Shown here in pieces: positions 21,911-32,439 of a stretch of 64,000 nucleotides of DNA. Each line of letters begins with the position of its first letter. The stretch's first letter is position 1. The position numbers and the translations under genes are program-made. Under the pieces are notes generated by a model that did not search any database, was not told the origin of the DNA, and saw nothing but the letters and a program-made list of their open reading frames with translations. The stretch comes from Helicostylum pulchrum (Eukaryota; Mucoromycota; Mucoromycetes; Mucorales; Mucoraceae). Location of the stretch: positions 1-64,000 of the forward strand of contig JAIXMO010000029.1 of assembly GCA_025677825.1 (NCBI GenBank), in the 5' to 3' direction.

Positions 21911-23838
21911 AAAAAAAAAAGTTTGTTTTTATTTTTTTTTTATCAAAGACATATTTAAAACAACTAGTTTTTATTATAAAAGTAGGGTCCAAAAAGCGTT
22001 TCCTGTTTCTTTAAAAAATAAAAACCAATATTTATTATAACTGCTAATTTTAGCAGTGATTTCTTATGTGAGCGATTATTTAAACTCAGGGATCTCAGTG
22101 AGCTTTTTTTTTTTGGAAGTGATTATTCACTGTTCGATATAAGAGTAAACAAATCATGCAAAAAAGGGAAAGTAGTACAAATTAGACATTACTAGTTTCC
22201 TTTTTTCTTACTCTCTTCATATTTATACAATATAGTTATCCACTTTTATCCCTTTTTTTCCCTTTTTTTATTTTCTTCTTTGGCTACGCCGAGGACTACC
22301 ACACAGTGCTTTGGGTACGCTTTATCGCCCGTGAGTAGGCCAGACTCGTAGTCTGCGCGAAGTAATGTGGTCTTGAAATTACCTAGTAACAGGACATCGG
22401 CAAAGAGGAAGATATCCTTAGATGGGTCACCCCTTTGCAAGATGGCCGTGGTAAATCATTTTGGGCTGTGCGCCAATCGCGTAAGAGTGAGAGTCGATGG
22501 CATCTTTTTAGGTGTCTTTTTTGGGATCAGATAAACTTCTACCTTCTCGTGGTTGATCCTGTTAATCATTATAACTAAGTGGTTATTTTGAGAACTAAAA
22601 GAAGTTTCTTTTTACTGTTTAAACAATAAATAAAATGTTTTTGCCCAGTTGTTATTTTAAAAGTTTTGGTTGTCTTTTTTTTTTTTATTCCAGTGCTTGC
22701 TTTTTTTTTTAATACTAAGACATAAACTTACAGTGTGAACGTCAACTAGTTTTTAATACTATGACATGAAATGTGTATTCATAAACTAAGTTGACATTAG
22801 AATGAATGTATTTTACAGACAAGTGTTATGTCATATCATACCAGGCACTCAGAAAACAGTTCCAAATAAGCATATTATCACGCCAATACTAAGGTGTCTT
22901 GTAGAGTATTGGTCATACCAAATACATAAGCAGGAATTTTTACGCCGTATACAGAAATGGGTAGTAACGTTCGCGAAAAAGAGAGGATACCCTTAAATAG
23001 AGCCACTTTGTATTTACTTTATGCTGACAGTCATCGATTGGTTTTTCAGGCGATAATTTTTTATTTTTTTTTGCGCCACTTGATTTAAGAGATATTTATA
23101 TACTTTTTACGCTTGATTCTTTTGTCCGATACTTTTTTTTAACATTTTGTTCTTTTTCGGTTTGTATTTGGGTAGCTATAAAGCACTCGTGCTCACACAA
23201 AGACTTGCTTACGGAAAAAAATTAATTATCCCGCAGCGTCAAACATTTCTAATGCGATTTAATTACGAATAACACGTAAAACCCTGTAGTTGGGTTTTTA
23301 GGCTGAGCAGAAATGATTTGGTTGCATAAACCAATTTAAATGGAGTCTTAAATTACAGAAGAAGAAGAAGAAGAAGAATACAGAAAAAAAAATAGCAGTT
23401 TTGTTTATATTAACAGTTATTTCATTTAGCATTTTGCTTTAAAACTATACAACAAGTACGTACAAAAAAAGTGTCTATCCTGATTAGGCTATTATAGGTG
23501 TAACTCTCGGCATGATTTTTCTTTAAAGTTACTTGGTAAAATGACGTTGCGCTGCTTTATTTTTATACCTGTCAAAAAAAAAAAAAAAAAAACTCCTCTC
23601 GGTGGTAGCTCAAGAAGATTTTTTTTTTATGAACTCAATTAGCCGACTTAATTTTCCAAGAAGAAGGAATGTACAAAAACCAATCAAAAATGATATTTTT
23701 TTTTCCAAAAATATTTATTAAAAAAATAAAAAAAATAAAAGACTATTTACAGATTATTGATATAAGGGGGGGGGGGTGTGGAGAAAATAATTATATAATG
23801 ATTAAATGATAGCAATGATGATGGTAACAAAATTTTAC
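21911..23838. other. Long non-coding stretch with short degenerate ORFs
   Basis: A perfect 7-bp inverted repeat, CTGCTAA/TTAGCAG with a two-base loop, lies at about 22043-22058. A GC-richer island at 22250-22560 contains a short minus-strand frame (DIFLFADVLLLGNFKTTLLR) without a credible start or end. A second short frame at 22802-22996 (+) is unrecognised. Both look like gene fragments. A (GAA)n run is at 23360-23378. Confidence 0.45.
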
Positions 23839-25440
23839 TTAGATGAATTTAGGAGCGTTGGCGCAGATAGCGAACAATAAACCGGCAACGGTACCAGCAC
23901 AAGGGAGAGTGATGACCCAACTGAGACCACAAAAACCCAACATCTTCCAGTTGACAGCCTTATAACCGTTCTTGTTACAAAGACCGATAGCAGCGGAAGC
24001 ACCAGTGATACAAAGGGTAGTGGAGACGGGTACACCAATCTTGGAACATGTAAGTACAGTAAGAGCAGCGGCTAATTCAGCACAGAAACCACGAGAGGGA
24101 GTGAAGAAAGTAATGTTGTTACCCATAGCACGCATGACACGGTAACCCATAGTAGCAAGACCGATATCAATACCGATACCACCGTAGACAAGAATCCAGA
24201 CAGGGATACCAACATTTTCACTGACAGAGGCAGAGTTCCAGATTTCATAGATGGAAGAAATGGGACCAACAGCGTTAGAGACATCGTTACTACCGTGAGC
24301 GAAAGAGGCCATACAGGCAGTGATAACCTGGAGGAAAGAGAAGAGGTATTCAGCATCATCTTCAAAGATTTCAGCGTTGGCGTGCATATCGGTAAGCTTT
24401 TCGTTTTCGAGATTACGGACATCTTGGTTAATACCGTTCATGAGACCGGTGACAGCCTTCTTCTTGAGCCTGCTGAACATGGATTCCTTGGGGACAACGG
24501 CTTCATCAACAATAACTTCACCATCAGTATCGAGTTTGTTCATCTTTTCGTCACCAGCGTTAAGAACTTCGTTGGGGCTAGTAGAGTGAATGGAACCGTG
24601 GTTTTGAGCGTTCTTTTCAGCATCGACTTCTTCAATGGAGCGTCTCTTGGACAACCAAGGGATGACGAACATGTGGTACCACTTGAGGTATTCTCTTCCC
24701 TTGACACGACGAACGACCCAAGGGCAGAAGAAGAATTGACAGAAAGCGGCAAAGACAGCAGCAATACCAATAGCAATACCGATAACACCACCCATACCAC
24801 CGAGCACATCTTCACCGAGACCGGGAGCTTCGAGCATGATATAGAAAGCTTCAATAGCGATAGTGACGAAACAGTAAACGGGAACTAAACGGATACCCCA
24901 CTTGAAGGACTCAACACGACGCAAGATGGCGTATTTGGTAATGGTATAGATGAAAGCAGCAACGAGGCCGGCAGCGACGGGAGAGATGAACCAAGAACTG
25001 ATGATTTTAGCAACACCTTCCCAACCCCAATAGATGGAATTAGGACCGAAACCAGCAATACCGACACCGATAATGGCACCAACGATAGAGTGAGTAGAAC
25101 TGACGGGCCAGCCGAATTTACAAGCAGTCAATACCCAAGCAGCGGAACCACATAAAGCGCACAACATGGCCAACATGAGCATCTCGGGTTGATCGACGTA
25201 GTTGTCAGGAGAAAGAATACCACCCTTGATGGTACCAGCAGTATTGGCACCGAGTAAAACGGCACCCAAGAATTCAGTGAAACAAGCAACAATACAAGCT
25301 TGTGCCAAAGTTAAAGAGTTGGAGGAAACAGAAGTGGCGAAAGAGTTTGCAACATCGTTAGCACCGATACCGTAGGCGTCTAAAAAGGCAACCACCATAC
25401 CGACAGCAAAAATCCATGTGTAATCGTGAACTTCCATCAT
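23839..25440 (-). CDS. PHO89: PiT-family Na+/phosphate symporter (PHO89-like)
   Basis: An intronless frame of 533 residues. The paired PiT signatures are complete: GANDVANSFATSV near residue 27 and HGSNDVSNAVGPISSI in the C-terminal half. Other family segments are GWPVSSTHSIVGAIIGVG and GVPVSTTLCITGASAAIG. The two halves are inverted-topology repeats separated by a hydrophilic loop (about residues 250-370) rich in Glu, Asp and Lys. The family imports inorganic phosphate with Na+ across the plasma membrane. Codon use is strongly C-ending, unlike most neighbours, which suggests high expression. Met1 and Met2 are adjacent. A TATA-like element lies about 150 bp upstream, a CACGTG site about 735 bp upstream and a TPP riboswitch about 1.1 kb upstream on the same strand. 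Confidence 0.95.
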   Translation of the reverse strand: MMEVHDYTWIFAVGMVVAFLDAYGIGANDVANSFATSVSSNSLTLAQACIVACFTEFLGAVLLGANTAGTIKGGILSPDNYVDQPEMLMLAMLCALCGSAAWVLTACKFGWPVSSTHSIVGAIIGVGIAGFGPNSIYWGWEGVAKIISSWFISPVAAGLVAAFIYTITKYAILRRVESFKWGIRLVPVYCFVTIAIEAFYIMLEAPGLGEDVLGGMGGVIGIAIGIAAVFAAFCQFFFCPWVVRRVKGREYLKWYHMFVIPWLSKRRSIEEVDAEKNAQNHGSIHSTSPNEVLNAGDEKMNKLDTDGEVIVDEAVVPKESMFSRLKKKAVTGLMNGINQDVRNLENEKLTDMHANAEIFEDDAEYLFSFLQVITACMASFAHGSNDVSNAVGPISSIYEIWNSASVSENVGIPVWILVYGGIGIDIGLATMGYRVMRAMGNNITFFTPSRGFCAELAAALTVLTCSKIGVPVSTTLCITGASAAIGLCNKNGYKAVNWKMLGFCGLSWVITLPCAGTVAGLLFAICANAPKFI

Positions 25441-25586
25441 TTTTAATTCTTTTTTTTTTTCTTCTATGTGTTTAAAAAAAAAAAAGTGGTATTTATGAAA
25501 AAAAAAGGAGGAAAAAAATATAAAGTTTTGAAAGTAGTAATGAAAGAGTAAAACAATAGAGAAAAGGGAGAGAGAAAAAAAGCAGG

Positions 25587-25594
25587 TATTTATA
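25587..25594 (-). promoter_or_regulatory. TATA-like box of the phosphate permease
   Basis: TATAAATA on the minus strand, about 150 bp upstream of the permease ATG and followed by a pyrimidine-rich leader. If used, transcription would start downstream of the riboswitch, so two promoters are possible. Confidence 0.45.
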
Positions 25595-26173
25595 TGATTA
25601 TGGAGGAAGTGATTTTTTTTTTTCTCTGCTTTTGATTATTCTTGATCTACTATGGAAATTAGTTCAACTCCGTATTAATTAAGCCAATCAGAAAAAGTGG
25701 CCAGCCCACGATTGCCCAGGTGAGGTCACTCAATGAGAAACAGATAGAAGAATGTATGGAAAACTCGAGTTTCTGACTAGATTGTCATACAATAAAAAAA
25801 TAAAAAAAAGTGGAACCAGCTCATAGATTAGAGATTAAAAGAGTGGCTCAAAAAGAGTGTTGAATTTTTTTTACTGCCGATCACTTTTTTAAAAAGAAAG
25901 AAACCTATTCAATTAATAAATAACAGGAAACGTTTACGTTTGTTTGCTTTTTTTTTAATGCAGAGAAATGAAATATTTATTTAATCATACTACATAATTG
26001 ATGCTAAAGACGATCTAATGCTATATGATAAAGTATAATTTATACGCTAAATACCAGTTAAACTACTCTCTGAAAAGGAAAAAAAAAATAATAGAAAAAT
26101 AAGAAAATTACCCGGTATAAAAAAATTGCCTGAATTAAGCGAACTCAGGCGACCTCACTCCTATTCCTTCCCC

Positions 26174-26179
26174 CACGTG
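26174..26179 (-). promoter_or_regulatory. CACGTG bHLH site (Pho4/NUC-1-like)
   Basis: Read on the minus strand the site is CACGTGGGGG, matching the flank preference known for the phosphate-starvation regulator Pho4. It sits in the upstream region of the PHO89-like permease. Function is inferred from motif and context only. Confidence 0.4.
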
Positions 26180-26578
26180 TGGTTTGACAAATTTTTTTTA
26201 CTGGTAATTTTTCCAAAAAGTAAGCCTCACGTCAAAAATTCATCAGCATAAAAAAGAATTCTCAGAAAACATGCTACTTTGATTGGATGAAAATTTTTCG
26301 ATCAAAAAAGGAAAACTTTTTTTTTTTGGACCTGCTAAAAATATATAGGTGATGTTTTAAAGCGTTTTTTTTATTGTATAACAAAATATATAATAGTTTA
26401 ATAAAATAAAACGTGTGATAGATTACAGAGACACATTAAAAGAAGCCCTATTTTTAACTAATCATCCTTAGGACGTAAAAACTAAAAAAAAAACCCCCCC
26501 GAGTCTCGCCGTCATGATCATTTTTTGTTGTAGTTGACTTCTTTTTTGGTTGTTGTGTCCCTATAATATCAATCCATC

Positions 26579-26678
26579 ACATCATCGCGACGCAGGCATT
26601 ATCCTGGTCCGCTAAATAAGGGTATAAACTCTCAGCCGCAACAATCCCATTGCTGGTATGAAGGGCACCCCTTGATGC
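26579..26678 (-). promoter_or_regulatory. TPP (thiamine pyrophosphate) riboswitch aptamer
   Basis: The minus strand carries the ordered THI-box elements: P1 5' strand GCATCA (26678-26673), GGGGTGC (26671-26665), a variable P3 arm, GCTGAGA ending at 26630, ACCC (26623-26620), then CCAGGATAATGCCTG (26607-26593) forming P5, and the P1 3' strand TGATGT (26584-26579), which pairs with GCATCA. ACCC can pair with the GGGGT to make P2. Fungal TPP riboswitches sit in 5' leader introns and control splicing. The next gene downstream on this strand is the PiT permease; the sugar transporter stop lies 257 bp upstream. The host transcript is not proven. Confidence 0.88.
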
Positions 26679-26934
26679 TAATGAATGATTTTCCTTTTTT
26701 TCAAAATAACCCCAGATTCACAAGGTTGTAAAACGGTAAACCCCTTTGGAACAAAAAAATCGTTAAGCTTGTTTTGCATATACCGCCAGGGAAGACCAAA
26801 CCATTGCACCTTGTGAACCTATTTATTAACTCTGCGTAAACAAAGTTGAAAAAAAAAAAGAAGATAAATTAGATAATAATAATAAAAAGTAACTGGTAGA
26901 TGTAAAAGATTTTCGGTTTTTTTTCTTTTTTGTT

Positions 26935-28495
26935 TTACTTGGCACCAAAGAGATCCTCCATTTCCTCCAAAGTCTTGCCTTTGGTTTCAGGAATAAAGCA
27001 GCACCCAACAAAGCACACGCAGCAGCAAGCCCCGAAGAAAAAATAAACGCCAGATACAGTATGTGCAATAAACAACGGGACGCAGTAGGTGATCAAGATG
27101 GAAAATGCCCAATTCAAGCCATAGGTTAAAGCCAAGCCCTTGGCACGCGTTCTCATATTGAAGATTTCGGCGGGGTACACATAGGAAGCGGTTCCCCAAC
27201 TAAATTGGAAGGTGGCAATAAAGATGTAGAGAAAGGCAATAATTGTGTTTCGCGCATAAGGATTGGTGATCGTCACGGAATACGTATCAACATCAACAAT
27301 AGTGTAAGCATGGAACATAGCACCAACCACAAACATACTAATTCCCATTACAGACGCACCAATTAGAAACACAGGGCGGCGGCCCACTTTATCGATAAAG
27401 TACTGCAGCGAAATAAATGCAGCGATAAAGGAGAGAATACCTGTACCACCGGTGGCGGCAATTGAAGTGGACGTATCGTCCAAGCCTGCACTTTGGAAAA
27501 TTTGAGGAGCGTAGTACCAGATAGCAACACTACCAGTGAAAGAGGTGGAGATGGAGATGAAAAAGGCAAGTAGCGTACGCTTAAGGTTTGAGCCTTGGAA
27601 GAGTTCAAGGTACGTTCTGTCACCGAGAGAACGTTCAAACTCGATTTCAGCAACGATATTTTGGTATTCTTCCATCACCAAAGGATGTGTACCGGGGACC
27701 TCGTGAAGTTCGACCAAGACTTGCTTTGCTTCTTCGTATCTTTCTTTATCGATTAACCAACGGGGGGAGAAGGGTAAAGTGGACATGGAGATGCCAAACA
27801 AGACACAGACAATGAGGTGAAGAAGCCAGGGACCACGCCATGACCAGTTGGAGTCGACGTAACTGGTGCCGAATGTAGTGAAGTATCCGGCAACTTGACC
27901 AAATGTAGCCATCAAGGTAAAGAAACTAATTAAACGACCGCGGATATCTGCAGGCGCAATTTCAGAGTGGTACAGTGGAATAGCGTTTGTCATCGTGCCA
28001 GATCCAAACCCGCCCACAAGTCTACCGGCTAACAAAACTCCAAAGTTGACACCGATGATTTGTAAGAGAATACCTACGCTGAATATAGCAGATGCAGCCA
28101 TAATACAATACTTTCTACTAAACCGATCTAAAAAAGAGAGAGATTAGTGAGCAAATTAATTAAACTAGTAAAGTTTTTTTATTTTTTATTTTACCGCAGA
28201 AATAACCAGATGAAAATGCTCCTAATGCAGCAGTTGTCAAGTACAAGGCTAGTAATAAACCTTGAAGGTAGGTAATATTCTCCTCAGTAAAGAAATTGTT
28301 TTGAAAGATGGGCATGGCTAGAATACCCGAGACAGCACCAGTATCGTATCCGCAGATAAATCCACCGACGGCAGCTACCATGGAAGACACATACACCGCT
28401 TTACGGAATTTAGGTGGGGCAGCGGTAGTATAAGCAGACTCTTGGTCCACACCGCCGTAATTTTTAAACTCTTCTTCTTGTTGTTTAACGCTCAT
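26935..28495 (-). CDS. MFS sugar transporter (hexose/sugar-porter family)
   Basis: Two exons, 28495..28195 and 28127..26935, with a 67-nt intron, sum to 1494 nt (497 residues). Sugar-porter motifs appear in order: GGFICGYDTGAVSG in TM1, GRLVGGFGSGTMTNAIPLYHSEIAPADIRGRL, SPRWLIDKERYEEA after TM6, DKVGRRPVFLIGA, YPAEIFNMRTRAKG, and PETKGKTLEEMEDLFG at the C-terminus. Twelve TM segments are expected, acting in the plasma membrane by proton symport or facilitation. The exact sugar is not predictable. The start at 28495 follows an A-rich leader; an upstream TTG in frame was not used. Confidence 0.92.
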
Positions 28496-29126
28496 TTTTT
28501 TTTTCAAAAGCGAATAGTAAAGGGAAAAGAAACAATTTAAAATGTTTTTAACCTGAAAATTATTAATTTCATATAAAATTTTTTTTTAATTGAGTCTGAA
28601 CTTTTTTTGTATACGTGCAGGGATGCATTTGATCTTTTTTTTTTTGTTACTGCGGTACCACAACACTATTAATTCGATCTTTTTCAATGTTTTTTATTTT
28701 TATTTTTTTGTAGTATATGAAACTCGTAGTGCAAATAAAAAAGTGGTTTTTTTTTTAAAAAAGTGCAAATGCGACAGGAGGGGTTGAAGTTGAATAAAAA
28801 TGGAAAGCAATCTATCAAATTGTTTTTCCGCTGAGAAATAGCTATTTTTTCTTTTTTTACAGTACTCATACATATTAATCAGATCCTCACTATTCCGATA
28901 TCGTGTAACGAATCAGGGTCATTTTCACTTGTTACTGAATCACTTGACTAAAAGGGAAAAAAAAGTATTCCATATCTTGTATCCAGTTTTACTTTACAAC
29001 AACAAATGAAAGAAAACAAATATTTATCTGTTATCATAGCAACCCCGATTTTTTTTAAAAAAAGCGACCAATAAAAAATATAACGGTTTTCTTTTGCTTT
29101 ACACACTGCACATACAAAAAGAAAAA
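28496..29126. promoter_or_regulatory. Divergent intergenic region
   Basis: 630 bp between the start of the sugar transporter (-) and the start of the next gene (+). It is AT-rich with poly(T) runs and should hold both promoters. No RNA gene recognised. Confidence 0.5.
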
Positions 29127-29804
29127 ATGAACAAAATGAATAGTAAGAGAGATTTAGAAGAAGCATTAGCCCTATTAGAAGAAGAGAGTAAACACTTATT
29201 TATTTTTAAAAAAAAGAAAGAAAGTAATATGAGTTTAACAGCTTACTTTTTTTTTTTTTTTTTTTTTTCCATAAAAGAGAATAAAAGAATTAAAGATATA
29301 CGGCAACAAACCGAGTTCATGTGTGTCGCGTTACGTGCTCATGGAAACACACAATTAAATAAAATGTTAAAGTCAGTGCGATCTCTTACTTTGAAAGAGT
29401 TTTGTGAGACGTATAAAGGCGACACACAGTATTATTTAGAGCAAACTAGAAAACGTCTAGCAACTAAATTGTCAAACGAGATTAAAAAACGACCGAAATT
29501 GATTGAAAATGAAAAGGTATACACACACACTATACAAAAAAAAAAAAAAGAAGAAATTTGGTAACTTATTCAACATTGCTAGGTACAAGAACCAATATAC
29601 GTCCATGTTGAAAAAGAAGACCATTCCAATTTTAGTTTACGATTAGATCCTGATCAGGTTGGAAAGTTTAAATTTAACTTGGCAACAACAGACACGCTAT
29701 CACAACTCAATAACGATCAACGTGCTCGAGTCTGTGATCAAATCCAAGATTTACAAGATCAACTAGAGTGTCTCAAGAAAAACTTTTTATCACCAATTGA
29801 ATGA
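29127..29804 (+). CDS. Small coiled protein, possibly Borealin/Nbl1-like
   Basis: Exons 29127..29187, 29278..29516 and 29583..29804 sum to 522 nt (173 residues). The N-terminus is a charged helix (MNKMNSKRDLEEALALLEEE), followed by DIRQQTEFMCVALRAHGNTQLNKMLKSVRSLTLKEFCETY. The pattern of a long helix ending in ...LxKxxRxLxxxEF resembles the N-terminal region of Borealin/Nbl1, the chromosomal passenger complex subunit. The C-terminus ends in a further coiled segment (ARVCDQIQDLQDQLECLKK). The similarity is by eye and weak; an unrelated kinetochore- or cytoskeleton-type coiled protein is equally possible. The gene model itself is well supported. Confidence 0.55.
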
Positions 29805-30355
29805 TTTGATTTACGCATTCCCCTCTCTCTTTTTGTAAGCGGATAATTTATTTTTCCTTTTGTGTGTCGACTGGGGGAGGGACAAAAAAAACGTGTGTAA
29901 GCACTTGAAATAAAATAAAGTGTATCACCAGACGAATATAAGATTCTATGTGACTCTTGCAATATATATACGATTAAGCATTATTATTCAGTTTGGGAAA
30001 CAGCACATGTTATCAAAAAAAAAAAAGATCAGGTTACTTTTTTTATACGTGTATAAAAAAAAAAAAGTGTACTGCATAATAAAAGTGGGTATTACAAAGA
30101 ATGGTGAGCAAGCAACAGCTATGTCAAAGTAGCGATAACCAAAACAATAGCTACTTTAGGTTTATTTAAACAAAGACTTGCTATATTCGTAATGTGATTA
30201 TACATAATAAAAACTCGAGTAAACTCCAACAGAAAAAATAAAAAGGGGATTGCATATTGAAACAAATCCCTTAAGATATATAAAAGAAAGATAGATACAA
30301 GTACAACTAATTAATTATAAGGGAATCACTATTAGCGGTAACATACTTTAACATT

Positions 30356-30403
<48 letters not shown>

Positions 30404-30559
30404 AGGGAGTAATAACTAAAACCTGCCTCCGTTTTATTATTATTCATTCGTCCCTATATATACGTGAAAAACCTGGATAAGTTTTTTTTTTAAAACCTTA
30501 GAATCACATCTCTCTCTTTTTTCTTTTTTTTTATTATTTACTTATTTTGCTGTAGAGTG
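29805..30559. other. Intergenic region with a 41-nt poly(A) tract
   Basis: No gene seen. A pure poly(A) run occupies 30361-30401. The stretch before 30560 is pyrimidine-rich and ends TGTAG, so a 5' leader intron for the next gene is possible. Confidence 0.5.
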
Positions 30560-32008
30560 ATGTTGAGCACAGAAGACAGTTGTGATTGTTATAAAATAAT
30601 CCACACAAATAACCCGCATCAATGTAATTTATGTAAACGAACTTTTAGCGCTTGCCTTTACGCTAACGAACTACAACACAAAATCAGTTTACAAGCTGCT
30701 GAAATAGACCAACTCAAAAACGATTTGACCTTATACGAACAGCAACTAAGACGCCAGCAACTGGACTTTGAAACTCTAAACAGAAAATACCTTGCAGGTA
30801 TCGACCGTGTCACTGAATTTCAAAAACAACGAGAGCTAGCCAATTGTGAGCTGGAGGAACTAAGCACTCGTTTGTTTGAAGAGGCAAATAATATGGTCGC
30901 CTGCGAAAAGCGTGAAAAACGTCAGTTGGAAGTAATGCTACGAACCACGGAAGATCAGCTGATCACTGAGCAAAGTCAACTGTATGAGTTAAGGGCACGA
31001 ATCGAATCAACAACAGCTCTATCTTCTCCACCGCCTCCTCCTTATTTCGATAATGTCAAAAAGCCAATGGCTCAGACCATGAGAATCTACAATGATCATA
31101 AAACAAATATTTCGCTGCAATCTGAAACAACCACGCAACTACTCTTTAATCAACTAAAAGCACAGCAAGAGGTGCTGTTAGCAAATCACAACAACAGCAA
31201 TACCAACAACAACAACTTGGATGAAACACAATTTCAAATGGTGTCACCAGTAAATACGATTCACGTAATAAACGATCACAATGCAGCATCAGCAACAACA
31301 GCGGCAACGGCGGCAATAATAACAACAAATAAAGACGCGGACGATTTGTTTGTTAACCACGGTGGTGTGTTACAATTAGACTATTTTCAAAAATTCATTC
31401 AGCAACAAAAGAGAAGAAATAGTAGTGTACCGTCTTTAATATCAGATAATAATAGTACAGAAGAGGAAGAAGAAGAAGAGTATTCGATATTTCAACTTTA
31501 TCCGCATACTCCGCCTTCGGAATATATGACGCGTTGTGAAATCGAAGATATTGAGCCGTGCTTACAGTTTGGGAATTCAAACTCACGCATGCACGTCAAA
31601 GTAATGATGTCTCATATGAGTCAAACACCGTGCTTCATCGAATCGATCACGCTAGATGAAGCCAAAGAACTGCCATCGTTATGTCATGCTGTAACATCGG
31701 TGTACTATCGTCCGATTTGGGAACGGTTGACATCGACTCCACAACAACAACAGAAACATCAATTAGAATGTTCAGCATGCGGAAAGAAACGTAGAGTCAC
31801 GACTATGGCAAGCTATTTCCGCTTTAGACTAAATGAAAACGAAGACTGGTTACTTATAGATCAAAATTGTCGAGATAGGTTAGTGGCTGTATGTAACTTT
31901 TATAGCTTTATTAAGCATATTCAGATGGGATATTACGACCGGCAGTTATTAAACGATTTGTATTTGGAGAACGTCAATCTTAGACTAAAAATGTTTTATT
32001 CTCGGTAA
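30560..32008 (+). CDS. SEC2: Sec2/Rabin-like Rab guanine nucleotide exchange factor
   Basis: A single-exon frame of 482 residues from ATG 30560. A CxxC pair near the N-terminus (HQCNLCKRTF) is followed by a coiled coil of about 130 residues that contains ELEELSTRLFEEANNMVACE, the signature of the Sec2/Rabin exchange domain acting on Sec4/Rab8. A low-complexity Asn/Thr/Gln middle follows. The C-terminal 150 residues include ECSACGKKRR and NCRDRLVAVCNFYSFIKHIQMG, the second conserved block of Rabin3/GRAB-type proteins. Such GEFs direct secretory vesicles to sites of polar growth at hyphal tips. Annotation is confident; the exact Rab partner is by analogy. Confidence 0.88.
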   Translation: MLSTEDSCDCYKIIHTNNPHQCNLCKRTFSACLYANELQHKISLQAAEIDQLKNDLTLYEQQLRRQQLDFETLNRKYLAGIDRVTEFQKQRELANCELEELSTRLFEEANNMVACEKREKRQLEVMLRTTEDQLITEQSQLYELRARIESTTALSSPPPPPYFDNVKKPMAQTMRIYNDHKTNISLQSETTTQLLFNQLKAQQEVLLANHNNSNTNNNNLDETQFQMVSPVNTIHVINDHNAASATTAATAAIITTNKDADDLFVNHGGVLQLDYFQKFIQQQKRRNSSVPSLISDNNSTEEEEEEEYSIFQLYPHTPPSEYMTRCEIEDIEPCLQFGNSNSRMHVKVMMSHMSQTPCFIESITLDEAKELPSLCHAVTSVYYRPIWERLTSTPQQQQKHQLECSACGKKRRVTTMASYFRFRLNENEDWLLIDQNCRDRLVAVCNFYSFIKHIQMGYYDRQLLNDLYLENVNLRLKMFYSR

Positions 32009-32439
32009 CTACAACTTTTTTTTTTTTTTTTTTGCACACAAAATAATTTATTTTATAATAGTATGGGTAATATTTAAGAGTTGGTCTTCTTCTTCTCTAA
32101 ATCCAAGAGCAACAACGAAAAAGTAACACTATTCCTATTACATTTTTTTTTAAAAAAAAAGTCATATCACCAAAATCAAATTACAAAAAAAAAAAGTCTG
32201 CGTTAAAATGCGTACATATAAAGATACATTAATTAATAATAAGAACATAAAGAATAACTTAAATTTGCATAGCCATAAAATTTCTAATATACCATAAAAG
32301 GGGATCGATAAAAATAAAAAAAAGGGGTGAGGGGGTGGGAGTAGTAGTAGTAGTAGTAGTAGTAGTTAAGGGTTGAGTATTTTTCATAAGTAGTGTTTAC
32401 ATAGTTTAAAAATAAAGGGCTTTTAGAGAAAAATCTTTC
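32009..32439. repeat. Intergenic region with (GTA)n microsatellite
   Basis: The trinucleotide run at about 32338-32366 is GTA repeated roughly nine times. Convergent gene ends lie on both sides. No gene seen. Confidence 0.6.

Larger units (their letters stand above)
25441..26934. other. Long intergenic region between permease and sugar transporter
   Basis: Apart from the regulatory sites listed separately no gene is evident. The length (1.5 kb) and the riboswitch suggest a long spliced 5' leader for the permease, or an unrecognised short transcript. Confidence 0.5.

Noticed and set aside
24295..24888. 197-codon plus-strand frame opposite the phosphate permease
   Set aside because: It lies antisense to a complete PiT gene with strong codon bias and has no recognisable domain.
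26120..26200. tRNA-like GC-rich patch
   Set aside because: No cloverleaf, A box or B box could be drawn.
30361..30401. 41-nt poly(A) as the tail of a retrotransposed copy
   Set aside because: No gene-like or LINE-like sequence precedes it and no flanking duplication was found.
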